From Lentimicrobiaceae bacterium (GTDB lineage: Bacteria; Bacteroidota; Bacteroidia; Bacteroidales; F082): 64,000 bases of DNA. The notes under the pieces were generated by a model. That model was given only the letters and a program-made list of their open reading frames with translations. It searched no databases and was not told the origin of the DNA. A program made the translations under genes and the position numbers. Shown piece after piece: positions 25,441-34,711 of the stretch. The stretch lies in contig SUWS01000005.1 of the NCBI GenBank assembly GCA_015061365.1, positions 43,057 through 107,056 of the forward strand. Direction: 5' to 3'. Every line of letters begins with the position of its first letter. Within the stretch, counting starts at the first letter, position 1.

Positions 25441-26319
25441 TTAATAATACCAATAATTAAAAGGATGCCACTCTTCTGTTACGCCTCCGTATGTTATTTT
25501 GACAACGTATTCTGTGCTTTTACGAAGGAACTCGGCTCTTGTTGAGGATGTTTCATCTTCCATGTTATGAACTGCTATATTAACAATCCCTTTGCTCCAA
25601 TATTCAGGCGTTTTTTGAAGATCGGCTTCTGTTTCAAAACTGAGATTGACGATTCCATTATATGTATAATAATAATCTGGTCCAGGATGTCTATTGTCAG
25701 AATGATCAGATTTTCCGGCCTCATAATAATAATTATAATTATTATCATTTATACATAAATTACCTTTTCCTGCAAATGTATAAGGATAGACGTACAAGGT
25801 ACTCGGAGTGCTTTTATACGATATGTTTACATCGAAGAAGTATTCTGGCAAATCATTATTTATAGAGTATATATTCCAACTATTTGTATCTATGCATGTT
25901 ATGATACAGTTAACGGTGCCGTCATCTTGACGTAGTCCGTGATTGTTATAATAGTCTGTGAAAGATGTTAACTCCCATATTGAACCGACACTGTCTAAAG
26001 CTTGTCCGTTGGTATTTATCATATAAGCAATGCCTTCTTCTCCGTATTGGTAAACTTCCCAAATGTTTTCATCTACAGATTGCATGAAAGTTTCGTACAC
26101 TCCAAGATTATATTGTCCTGTTTTTATGTAATAATTTAACTTAAATGTAATGTCAGCGTATCTTCTGAGAACGGCATCAGTGACACTGCTCCATTCGTCT
26201 GCCATGGTCAAGCCTCGTGATGTAAGACGGTCTGGATTGTCGCCTTCATCTGTTGTGCAGGAAGTGAATAACGAAGCTGAGAAAAATATAACTGAGATAT
26301 AAAATATTAGCTTTTTCAT
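25441..26319 (-). CDS. Uncharacterised lipoprotein
   Basis: 292 residues with a lipoprotein signal (SASLFTSCTTDE, lipobox Cys about residue 21). The mature part is rich in Tyr, Asn and Asp and looks beta-stranded (GTVNCIITCIDTNSWNIYSI, STLYVYPYTFAGKGNLCI). No known domain is recognised. It follows the beta-barrel gene by 27 bp, so it may be its exported partner. Confidence 0.75.
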   Translation of the reverse strand: MKKLIFYISVIFFSASLFTSCTTDEGDNPDRLTSRGLTMADEWSSVTDAVLRRYADITFKLNYYIKTGQYNLGVYETFMQSVDENIWEVYQYGEEGIAYMINTNGQALDSVGSIWELTSFTDYYNNHGLRQDDGTVNCIITCIDTNSWNIYSINNDLPEYFFDVNISYKSTPSTLYVYPYTFAGKGNLCINDNNYNYYYEAGKSDHSDNRHPGPDYYYTYNGIVNLSFETEADLQKTPEYWSKGIVNIAVHNMEDETSSTRAEFLRKSTEYVVKITYGGVTEEWHPFNYWYY

Positions 26320-26346
26320 AATTATATGGATTTTAAGATTATTAGA

Positions 26347-26970
26347 TTATTTTCCGAAACGATATTGAACGCCACAGTTGAATACGCCACGTGGTCCGCA
26401 ACCAAACTCAGCGAAACCACGCAAGTCCTTGCCAACGGAAACGCCTATTCCTGTAAATTGAATCACTGGATGCATATTGAAATTATGTATATCCATCTCT
26501 TTGTCATTATATAATCCAAAAGAGGCACCGATTCCAAAAGCTGAATAAAGGTTGAAATTTTCCTTGTAGACATACATGAAACGTATCGTAGGTACGATTG
26601 CCATCTTATGTCCTGAATTGGTCGCAACCTTTTGGTGAGAAAAGTCATACACGTTCTGATAAAACGAGGTGTATGTCGCTGAAACACCTAACCATAACCA
26701 TTTCTTTATTCCATACATATATGATAAAGAAAATGCGCCTGGCGATACCTCATCACCTTTGTATGTATTTGGAGCAAACCAATTATGATTAGGATAATTC
26801 GATGTACCCTGGGTATTATAAATTGGACTGATGGCTAACAGCACGTCACCGTAACTGATTGACACTTCCTGACGAGGGTAGTTTTGAGTGGGCTTCTGAT
26901 CCGCTTGTCCCCAAAGCGTCGTGCTAAATAAAATACTTAGAAATAAGCACGCAAAAATTTTTCTACTCAT
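26347..26970 (-). CDS. Outer-membrane beta-barrel protein
   Basis: 207 residues: signal peptide (FACLFLSILFSTTLWGQ), then alternating hydrophobic strands (FSLSYMYGIKKWLWLGVSAT, IVPTIRFMYVYKENFNLYSA) ending with the aromatic-rich VFNCGVQYRFGK. The size and strand pattern fit an eight-strand porin-like or OmpW/OmpA-barrel family protein. No ligand is evident. Confidence 0.7.
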   Translation of the reverse strand: MSRKIFACLFLSILFSTTLWGQADQKPTQNYPRQEVSISYGDVLLAISPIYNTQGTSNYPNHNWFAPNTYKGDEVSPGAFSLSYMYGIKKWLWLGVSATYTSFYQNVYDFSHQKVATNSGHKMAIVPTIRFMYVYKENFNLYSAFGIGASFGLYNDKEMDIHNFNMHPVIQFTGIGVSVGKDLRGFAEFGCGPRGVFNCGVQYRFGK

Positions 26971-27054
26971 TTTATTTTATTTTAAAATTAATAACAATAA
27001 TTTAACGTAATGTTAATTACGATATTGTTTCTCTCTTGAAAAATTATCTGTGCT
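26971..27054. other. AT-rich upstream region of the beta-barrel gene
   Basis: No TAnnTTTG element and no gene are seen; only AT-rich sequence between the ncRNA terminator and the ATG at 26970. Confidence 0.4.
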
Positions 27055-27432
27055 AAAAAAATACCACCATATTATGATTATATGGTGGTTTTTTGGGTTT
27101 GTATCAGGGGCTTCTCTCGTGTCTCATCGTACTTGTATGACTGATGAAATGATAACTCTAAAAAACAAAGTAAGCGAGTGACCTAATAGTCTTCACAACT
27201 CAACATACCAAAGCCAATGAACAGCTCCGAGCTTTATTTCAAAATCTAACACTCAACTTTTCCCCTGTTTCAATTGAATTCCTTAGTCGGGAGTCTCACC
27301 TGACATTGGCTGTCGCCGACGGGTCCGCTTGAGTTGACTATATCCAGGAATCGAACCTGGGCTTTGTTGCACCATTTATAGTCTCCACTCATTTGACCCT
27401 TGCTCCGCCATCGGGTACAATTAAGATATAAA
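27055..27432 (-). ncRNA. Structured RNA of about 378 nt with T-arm-like hairpin (unassigned)
   Basis: A strong promoter (TTG, 21 bp, TATCTTTG) lies upstream and a 10-bp terminator hairpin downstream. No long ORF is present. The 5' third folds as a coaxial stem: GGGTC with GACCC, GAGT with ACTC, and GACTATA with TATAGTC, closing on CCAGG-TTCGATT-CCTGG, a perfect T-arm-like hairpin (27341-27357). Further hairpins include GACA/TGTC and AGCT/AGCT. The length is like tmRNA, but no tag reading frame or 3' CCA is seen. It follows the last gene of the giant-protein operon by 45 bp on the same strand, with no terminator between them. Confidence 0.6.
27063..27089 (-). terminator. Terminator of the unassigned RNA
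   Basis: ACCACCATAT (27063-27072) pairs with ATATGGTGGT (27080-27089). The minus strand continues with a U-run (27060-27055); the plus strand also has a T-tract. Confidence 0.85.
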
Positions 27433-27438
27433 TATCTG

Positions 27439-27467
27439 CAAAGATAACATATTTATTATATACAAGT
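27439..27467 (-). promoter_or_regulatory. Promoter of the unassigned RNA (-33 and -7)
   Basis: TATCTTTG at 27439-27446 on the minus strand, with a TTG 21 bp upstream, matching the full Bacteroidota promoter pattern; start expected near 27432. Confidence 0.7.
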
Positions 27468-27477
27468 CAATAGTTTT

Positions 27478-29415
27478 TTAATTATTTTTTTTCAATGAAT
27501 CAAATTCCAACCCGCTGGTTGAATTAGTCTTTGACAACCTATTGTATATTCCTAACCAATTATATGCAGCTCCATTTATCCAGCGTGCTCGTTGGTAATT
27601 TTTTACTATGCGTATCCCTGTAACCTGAATGGCTTCTTCATGGAAGATGAGTGGTGATTCGGTGTGTTTGTTTTGTTGAAATGTTATTCCTTGACGAAGT
27701 ATAGAACCCATAGGACGTACAGGAATCTTATCAATCTTGACATCTCCTTTTTCTTCGTGCCAAATATAGCAAGGCATCTTTCCACGACGAAGTATCATTT
27801 CTCGTCCTCCTAATAAGAACGCATCATTCGTTTTTTTCAGTCTTTGAGGTATAAATGGAATCCAGTTGAATGGTACCGTTGACTGAAGTACATATTTATA
27901 TGTCGCCTTCTGACTTTCATTTTTCACTACTGGATTCTGTCCTTTGCTGAACATTATTTCTTGAGATTCTGGTTTAGGATGATTGGTCTCGTAAAGTCCA
28001 TCAACATATTCAGTCAGTTTAGAAGCATATAGTGTAGCATCTATTGTAGAACCACATCCGTCAGGAACTAATTCTTCAACACCCCATACCATATTTGACA
28101 TCTCATCACGTAACAACCTGATTTCTTCTATCGGTTTGCCTTCTATTGTCGCAGCTAATTGCGGAGCATAATACAAGCCATCTAAATGTGTCTCCTTTGG
28201 ATTATTGACAGTTGTGTTAGTGAATATTTGCCATCTCTCTTCAGTATCTCTCACTGTATCTTTTTTACCGGCTCTGTCATTTCCTGTGATAGCTATTTTG
28301 TCGCCGAAAGTATCTACAATATTAATCGATTTAAGTTGAATGTATTTACCTAATTCTGTGTCTAATGGAAATAACATCCAGTCGTTAGAGAACATTGTGA
28401 CATATTTCATCATGGCAATATTACCGCTCGATTGTTTAAGGATACTGTTGCCCATGAAGACTTTGTGGTCTTCCATCTGCCACAATCGACGATTAGGTGC
28501 AGCTGCAAAATGTGCCATGGAAGGAAGTGACATCACATTGCGAGTAATGCTCTTTGGCGTAGTCTTGCCATCATTTTTCTTATGCTCAATGATACTATCT
28601 AAAATATCTGAGATGTTGATTTTTTTTGTTTCTGTACATTTATAGTCAACTGAATACCACGACACTCTGCCTCCTTTGTATCGGTCGCCTTCAAAGTAGT
28701 AATCTCCGGCTTTGTCAGATAGACTATAGCATAAGTCTTCATTGTTCCAATGCTGATTGACAGTGCTTGCAGGAAGATATTTCTGCTCAAACCATTTCAC
28801 ATAATCTGATAATATCTGATTGTTTAAAATGTTTTTTATATTATTAGAGTTAAGTCTGATGTCTTTATACAATTCATATCCGTCAAATATTTTCCCCTGA
28901 TATGTATGGATATATGCAGTTAAGCGCTCGTTTAATTTCTTTTCGTATTCTCGCGTCGCTTCATGTTCTAATACATAACAGTCCGACTTGTTCCAGTCGA
29001 TTGGCCATGTCATGATAGCCATTTCTCGAAACTTCTTAATCTCTTCCTTGCTGTATATTTTTGAGTTACGAACCAAATCCAAGAGATAGACTGCTGATTC
29101 GATACTGGTCATAAAGTCCGTCTTTGGATTGATTTGTTCTGCCACAGGTTCAATAGGATCATTGTCACATAGGTCTTCCTTTATGGTACAACTGACAGAC
29201 ATCGCTGTTCCGCAGTCGTTTCCACGGAATTCTCCCAATTGCCATTGACGAGATAAAACCCATAGAGGATCATGAACACGGAGACGCAGAGCCTCTGTCA
29301 TGTCATCATTGTTGGTTCGTCCTTCCATGCGAACGCTAAAGTCAGGCTTAACATTCTTTAAATTATCAGCTCTGAGACTAACATATTTCTTTATATAGTT
29401 CGTTGTATTATTCAT
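27478..29415 (-). CDS. Uncharacterised 645-residue protein of the giant operon
   Basis: No signal peptide or membrane helix. RVHDPLWVLSRQWQLGEF near residue 46 and the closing ARWINGAAYNWLG...STSGLEFD, together with NWIPFIPQRLKK and FHEEAIQVTGI, form a distinct conserved pattern. I recall the same strings in large uncharacterised proteins of other phyla, for instance actinobacteria, but know no function. It is the last of four co-directional genes, 21 bp after its neighbour. The conserved Trp/Arg-rich N terminus and mixed alpha/beta composition suggest a structural or assembly role (inference only). Confidence 0.6.
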   Translation of the reverse strand: MNNTTNYIKKYVSLRADNLKNVKPDFSVRMEGRTNNDDMTEALRLRVHDPLWVLSRQWQLGEFRGNDCGTAMSVSCTIKEDLCDNDPIEPVAEQINPKTDFMTSIESAVYLLDLVRNSKIYSKEEIKKFREMAIMTWPIDWNKSDCYVLEHEATREYEKKLNERLTAYIHTYQGKIFDGYELYKDIRLNSNNIKNILNNQILSDYVKWFEQKYLPASTVNQHWNNEDLCYSLSDKAGDYYFEGDRYKGGRVSWYSVDYKCTETKKINISDILDSIIEHKKNDGKTTPKSITRNVMSLPSMAHFAAAPNRRLWQMEDHKVFMGNSILKQSSGNIAMMKYVTMFSNDWMLFPLDTELGKYIQLKSINIVDTFGDKIAITGNDRAGKKDTVRDTEERWQIFTNTTVNNPKETHLDGLYYAPQLAATIEGKPIEEIRLLRDEMSNMVWGVEELVPDGCGSTIDATLYASKLTEYVDGLYETNHPKPESQEIMFSKGQNPVVKNESQKATYKYVLQSTVPFNWIPFIPQRLKKTNDAFLLGGREMILRRGKMPCYIWHEEKGDVKIDKIPVRPMGSILRQGITFQQNKHTESPLIFHEEAIQVTGIRIVKNYQRARWINGAAYNWLGIYNRLSKTNSTSGLEFDSLKKNN

Positions 29416-29436
29416 CGCAAGTAATGTTTATTGTTA

Positions 29437-32400
29437 TTAATCCACATCTTTGTATTCAATAAGCGGGAAAATTCCGCTCGTCCATGCGTCGTTGCTCAGC
29501 ATCTCAGGATTTACAGCACGGCATTTAATCATGTGAACCGCGCTTTTCATAGTGTTAAGCATCATTTTATTAGACCATTTCCTTCTATAATCTTTAGTGG
29601 AAACAGCCAACAATAACGTCTGAGGTGCTTCTGCATCAGGCTGGTCGTAATTGAATGCCACTGCAGCAGTCTGATTTCTGTATGGGATACGTTCAATCCA
29701 GTGGTCTATCACTATGCCAGCGATAACTTTCTGATTCTTATTCAATGATTTGACCATGTTACTATGATTCATTACCATATATACAAATGCGTCGGTCACC
29801 ATGCTTTCGTCGCTAACTTGAGTGCCAAGCCATTCGAACTCTCCGTCGCAATTGGCTTTGAGTGGAAATTGTACAGGGAGTATGTCACCTATATTTAAAT
29901 CGTTACACTTGGCATACATACGAATCTGATGGAGATGCATCATAGGTTCTTCTACCATTGCCATATCCGAGATGAGATTCTCTATGCCCATGGTGTCAAT
30001 GTTTGCAAATATGTTTGATTTACATTGTGTGACCAGTGATTCTGTATCTACATGCTCGTCTGGTTTGAAGACCGGGACAAGCAAAAAGTCGGATAATAGC
30101 ATGTGTTTGATTGCCTTCTCGTATACCTTATAGGTTGGATGAGTGACTTCTTCAACCATGGATTTTGCTTCCTCCAATTTTTTCGACAGAATATCTTTTA
30201 TATTGCTGAATCTTTGGAAGAATGAGTGTTGCTTCTCTACTGTGGACAGATATTCTTTATTATCGTTTATTATATGTTTGTCTCCAATCATGAGGCTTGG
30301 GTCAATGCCGTCTAATGCTGTTAATTGTCCTAAACGGAAAGAACATACCATCATGTTTATTGCTTTCTTCATATCATTATCTGTCATGGATATGGTGCTG
30401 TAATTAGGCAATGATGGATTTTGTTTTATACTTTGAATCGACAGCAGTTCTTGCATTACAAGTGTCAGATCGGATATGTAGTCACGTAGCAATCTGTATG
30501 AGGATTCCATGGTGTCGTATTTTGCACGACTGGTATATCCTGTTTCTTTAACAACGTCATCATTACGGAGCATACGTGATGATGATAACATCTGACGCAT
30601 CTCACTTGCAGCCATTTGGACTTCTTGCAGTGATAGGTCTTCACAACTTAAAGCAGTGTCGATTGTTGGATATACATCTTCCTTCATCCAGTAAAGTATT
30701 CTAAGTAATTTGTTGAATGATTCTTTATTGGCTGAGAGATAAACAATTTCAGATGGACTTATTCCTAAATCATTTAACGAGGTATAGTCTGTTACAGAAA
30801 CAACGGAGTCTTTTGAAGAAATGAAAGCCATACCTATCTGTGATGGAGTGCCTATCATTTCTCCTATCCATGCATCAACTTTAGGCTCGATATTGGAAAG
30901 TATGTCGTCTCCTGCAGAATGAGTTTCAACATCTAATGCAACAAGCATATTGCCATCAATTTGTGCGCTACGTATTGGAATGTTGGCTACGTCTGGAATA
31001 GGGATGTTCTTCATTTCATCCATTGCCTGTGTCAATGCATTGACAGCTTCTAAATTGCCTTGGGTCAATTTATAAACACTTTCAGAAATCATAAGATCTG
31101 TCAACGCATCAAATTCATCATCAACACGGTCTATCAACTGCAACAAACACTTTTCTTTCTTTTGTATATTGGAGACATTGTCAAACAAGTCTAAACTTCT
31201 TATCCAATTTATCTTGTCATTATCCTGATGATTTCGATAGGAATTAAGTAATGAGATGCCGTTTAATACGGTGATGTCGTTTTCTGTTTCTTTATTCTGT
31301 GTTATCAACGGAAATTTCTTTCTTAATGGATATATGCAGAAATCCATTTCACAGTCTTTGTCTGTTTTATAAGCTTCATGCAGCAGGCGTTCTAAATCAC
31401 TGCCTAAGATACATCCTACAGACAGTCCGTTTTGAACACCCTCGATGATTCGAATGGCGGAGCGGACTCTCTCAGATGATAAATTGATACTCATGCTGTA
31501 TTCTCGTTCGCCGTTTTTAAGGCTGTTGTTGTATGAACTGCGCAAGACAGCACCTGTGATGGCTTGGTTTATTGAAGGAGCAAGGATGTATTCATTGCTC
31601 TTGCTTTTATTATCGTTGCCAGATTCTTTCAGATTAAAAATCCAGCCGAAGCATCCTAAAGAAATATTATGGTTTGATTTGTTGATTCGGTTACGAAGTT
31701 TGTTGCTTAGCATTCCTGTCAGCCATGCATCCAAACGATAGTTGAACAAATCGAAAAATTCTATGATGCATTGTCTAAGCTTTTCATCGCTGATTTCTTC
31801 TTGAGACAATCCTTTCTTCTTGCGCAATTGTGCGGTAAGATTATTTAACGACAGATTTTCTCCAGACATGATAACGCTCTTATCAACACCGTCGTCATCT
31901 GTATCTAACAGTGGAACATAATCATAGTTCAATAAGATTTCCTTTATTGCTTCTTTGCTGATATGATTTTTACCGCTGTTAAGAATATTCCTTATCGATT
32001 CTATTTGTTTCTTATCGATTTCATTTCTGAAATAGTCAGACCTGATTAAATCGGAATTGGAAATCATTCTGCGTTTCCAGAATGTTGTAGTTGACGGAGT
32101 GTTGTTCAATATGTTTAAATAGTCTTCATCTGTAAGATTATGATACTCATCTCCATCGTATGCGACTCTGTTGTTATTCACGATGTTATTCCACCGTTTT
32201 GTCAACAATATCACTAACTTCTTAAGATAATCCATTGTGCTTTCATGCTTATACGTAAGCTTGCTGAAATCGCATGCCGGTAAAATTCCATACGGCTGAT
32301 TGCTGATACGTATAAATGGGAAAGGACCTCTTGGTAATACATCATTGACAAAGAAATCTCTCAATGTGTGATTCTTGTTTATTATTGAGACCAATGGATT

Positions 32401-34689
32401 GTCAATCAGTTCCAATAAATATTGGTTTACTTTACGAGCATTGCTGATTTCTTTTTGAGAGACAGTGCTGTTATCATACAGATTTGTGAATATAGGTTCT
32501 TTTATACAGAGTAGGTTTTCAAGTATCTTAGCGTCATCTTCTTTTTGTGTCGGTACTGGCTTGACGCAATTGGCAGCTTGATGTTTGAATCTTTCTTTCT
32601 GAGCTTCTACAGAACTGTCATATTTATGATTCTCATCGTCTGATGTCAATATGTTGGTAGGCATATCTGAAGAAATAATCTCCATTGATTCATTGCTATA
32701 TAAGCGACCTTCCATCAGATCCAGCAATATCTTTGAGCTTTCGTCAGATGATGCTTCATGTATGCCATATACAAATATGGAGTCGAAATCGAACTGTCGT
32801 TCAGTGTTGTTCCTCCCTTTCTGTACGGCTTTGAGAGGTAAGGTGATAGCCATTCCCATTTTCTCCGCTACGTCATAGTCGGTCATCCAACGCAAGTCGC
32901 CGTTAAGATATAACTGACCATTCTTTTGACTTGCCGACTCGTTTACAGCATCTTGCAAATTGTTGAGGTCTAAGCCTACTTGTAATTGTGAAGGTAGTCG
33001 ATGGCCATAACGCCATAGTGTTTGCTTCTTTCCTGATGACAGATTTAATACGGCATGTAATGCGAATCTTTCTGGCATTAAGTTGGTGACAGGTACGGTA
33101 AATATGTCGTTAGAATCTACAATGATGGATTCGTCGAAATATTTATTGTTTTCAAAATCATTAATGAAGTCATCCTCATTCTTGCTATTTTTTCTGTAGT
33201 TGACAGCTTTCTTACACAATTCATTAAATGCAGCAGGATATGTTTTTTTAAGGATAAATGCTGCTCTATGTGGAACATAAAGGTCGCAGATCGACAACCA
33301 TAATGATGAGCGATATGATTCGTTGTCATTGAATGTGTATTTGAGCCAGAAATCTTTACCCGACTGAAACTCCATACTATTCAAAGGTTTTGCCATCTGA
33401 CTCAATGTTACGACATCTGGGTATATGCGTACGCATAGACATTTCTCTTTGCGGGTATATGATATGTGAGATCTTTTTATTGAATGGTTGTTGTTATTAA
33501 TATTTTTATATACGATAGGTATGCATAATTTATGGGTAATCTTACGTAAAATACCTGAGGTCCATTGTTTCTCACATGAGTAATTAAAGTAGGTATGTAA
33601 CAGGAGAGAGTTAATTTTTCTTTCAAGTTTTTCTCTGTCGTAAACTTGATTGTCAAGATAGTATCGCATATAATAGTTCATCAAAGAACTGGCTAATACA
33701 GTGTATCTTTGAAGATATACATATTGATTATTATGTGGACCGACACGTCTGATTTTGCTGTTTATCAAAGTTCTCAAACGAGAGAAGTTCGTTTGGGCTA
33801 ATGCCGGCAGGAATTTGTTATTTACAAAATCATAAAGATTTTTTACATGGTTGGAAACTTGTTTTGGCGCGGATGTGCCAGAAGTAATGCCGCCGTTGGA
33901 TTTATATTGTGATAGCAGGTCTCCGTTGACGTTTATCTTATATGCAGCCAGCAGATTCTTTTTCGCCATGTAAGTGTTGCCTTTGGAATCTTTCATCTTA
34001 ACATTGTCAAGTTGTTTTTCCCAAAGCTTCAGGCAATCGTTGAACTTTGAAACTTGTTCTTTTGTTATACTTCCTTCTGGTATAGCCTGAATCTCATCCC
34101 TCATCCTCATAAGAAAATCATAGCATTCTCGGAATCGTTTCTTTGCAGTACGCAACCATGCTGTATGAGAGAACTTGCTGGATAAATCGAAACGTTTACT
34201 GCCTAAGAATGGAGGATTGTCTATAGTATTAACGAGTTTTCTCGTTATTTTATCCATTTCATTCAGGAAATTTGTCGATTTCTTGTCTGATATCGAGTTT
34301 GATGTCTTTATCTTTTCCAATATGTCTTTTAGAGGACTCCATGCTTTCTTAAGTGCGTCGCTGCGCAAGTATGTCTCTGTGTGTCTTAATAGAATGCGTA
34401 GTTGTGCTTTGTCGATATGAAGAATTAAGTCGATGTCTTCTAATGCCTCTTTGAGAGAATTGATTTTCTCAAGTATCTTTTCTTCTGACGAAGCATTTAG
34501 CAGACGCAAGACCGACCATAAGGCGCAAAAAATATAATATGCCTTGTCGTGTTCATTAATGTCAACAATATTCTTTTCCTTGAACTTGGTTTCCAAACGA
34601 ACAGGGAAAAGCAGGAAAGATGTATTAACACCTCTTGACGCTATCTTGTTATTGTTATGTTCACGAAGTATATGTTGATAATTTGTCAT
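29437..34689 (-). CDS. Uncharacterised 1750-residue protein of the giant operon
   Basis: Start ATG 34689 (MTNYQHILREHNN); a longer frame from 34806 would run 95 bp into the preceding gene and is rejected. No signal peptide. Readable signatures are FLLFPVRLETKF (about residue 25), VRIYPDVV (about 415), and ISNQPYGILPA (about 796), strings I associate with a widely scattered but unnamed family. The C-terminal 700 residues are mostly helical with Leu/Ser-rich stretches and end in a domain with NQTAAVAFNYDQPDAEAPQ. The gap to the upstream gene is 22 bp. Function is unknown. Confidence 0.6.
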   Translation of the reverse strand: MTNYQHILREHNNNKIASRGVNTSFLLFPVRLETKFKEKNIVDINEHDKAYYIFCALWSVLRLLNASSEEKILEKINSLKEALEDIDLILHIDKAQLRILLRHTETYLRSDALKKAWSPLKDILEKIKTSNSISDKKSTNFLNEMDKITRKLVNTIDNPPFLGSKRFDLSSKFSHTAWLRTAKKRFRECYDFLMRMRDEIQAIPEGSITKEQVSKFNDCLKLWEKQLDNVKMKDSKGNTYMAKKNLLAAYKINVNGDLLSQYKSNGGITSGTSAPKQVSNHVKNLYDFVNNKFLPALAQTNFSRLRTLINSKIRRVGPHNNQYVYLQRYTVLASSLMNYYMRYYLDNQVYDREKLERKINSLLLHTYFNYSCEKQWTSGILRKITHKLCIPIVYKNINNNNHSIKRSHISYTRKEKCLCVRIYPDVVTLSQMAKPLNSMEFQSGKDFWLKYTFNDNESYRSSLWLSICDLYVPHRAAFILKKTYPAAFNELCKKAVNYRKNSKNEDDFINDFENNKYFDESIIVDSNDIFTVPVTNLMPERFALHAVLNLSSGKKQTLWRYGHRLPSQLQVGLDLNNLQDAVNESASQKNGQLYLNGDLRWMTDYDVAEKMGMAITLPLKAVQKGRNNTERQFDFDSIFVYGIHEASSDESSKILLDLMEGRLYSNESMEIISSDMPTNILTSDDENHKYDSSVEAQKERFKHQAANCVKPVPTQKEDDAKILENLLCIKEPIFTNLYDNSTVSQKEISNARKVNQYLLELIDNPLVSIINKNHTLRDFFVNDVLPRGPFPFIRISNQPYGILPACDFSKLTYKHESTMDYLKKLVILLTKRWNNIVNNNRVAYDGDEYHNLTDEDYLNILNNTPSTTTFWKRRMISNSDLIRSDYFRNEIDKKQIESIRNILNSGKNHISKEAIKEILLNYDYVPLLDTDDDGVDKSVIMSGENLSLNNLTAQLRKKKGLSQEEISDEKLRQCIIEFFDLFNYRLDAWLTGMLSNKLRNRINKSNHNISLGCFGWIFNLKESGNDNKSKSNEYILAPSINQAITGAVLRSSYNNSLKNGEREYSMSINLSSERVRSAIRIIEGVQNGLSVGCILGSDLERLLHEAYKTDKDCEMDFCIYPLRKKFPLITQNKETENDITVLNGISLLNSYRNHQDNDKINWIRSLDLFDNVSNIQKKEKCLLQLIDRVDDEFDALTDLMISESVYKLTQGNLEAVNALTQAMDEMKNIPIPDVANIPIRSAQIDGNMLVALDVETHSAGDDILSNIEPKVDAWIGEMIGTPSQIGMAFISSKDSVVSVTDYTSLNDLGISPSEIVYLSANKESFNKLLRILYWMKEDVYPTIDTALSCEDLSLQEVQMAASEMRQMLSSSRMLRNDDVVKETGYTSRAKYDTMESSYRLLRDYISDLTLVMQELLSIQSIKQNPSLPNYSTISMTDNDMKKAINMMVCSFRLGQLTALDGIDPSLMIGDKHIINDNKEYLSTVEKQHSFFQRFSNIKDILSKKLEEAKSMVEEVTHPTYKVYEKAIKHMLLSDFLLVPVFKPDEHVDTESLVTQCKSNIFANIDTMGIENLISDMAMVEEPMMHLHQIRMYAKCNDLNIGDILPVQFPLKANCDGEFEWLGTQVSDESMVTDAFVYMVMNHSNMVKSLNKNQKVIAGIVIDHWIERIPYRNQTAAVAFNYDQPDAEAPQTLLLAVSTKDYRRKWSNKMMLNTMKSAVHMIKCRAVNPEMLSNDAWTSGIFPLIEYKDVD

Positions 34690-34711
34690 GATATCGCTTT
34701 TTATAGTATGA

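Noticed and set aside
27330..27390. A group I intron core
   Set aside because: GACTATAAATGG and GATATAGTC resemble the P7 strands, but the P3-P6 region that should precede them is missing: only about 50 nt lie before it in the transcript.
27330..27420. A tRNA gene
   Set aside because: The T-arm is perfect, but no D-arm and no anticodon arm can be placed between the acceptor strands.
27055..27432. Calling the 378-nt RNA a tmRNA
   Set aside because: Size and T-arm fit, but there is no 5' GGGGCUG-type start, no tag frame ending in ALAA-stop and no CCA. The acceptor-like strands enclose only the T-arm, which fits neither the one-piece nor the permuted two-piece form.
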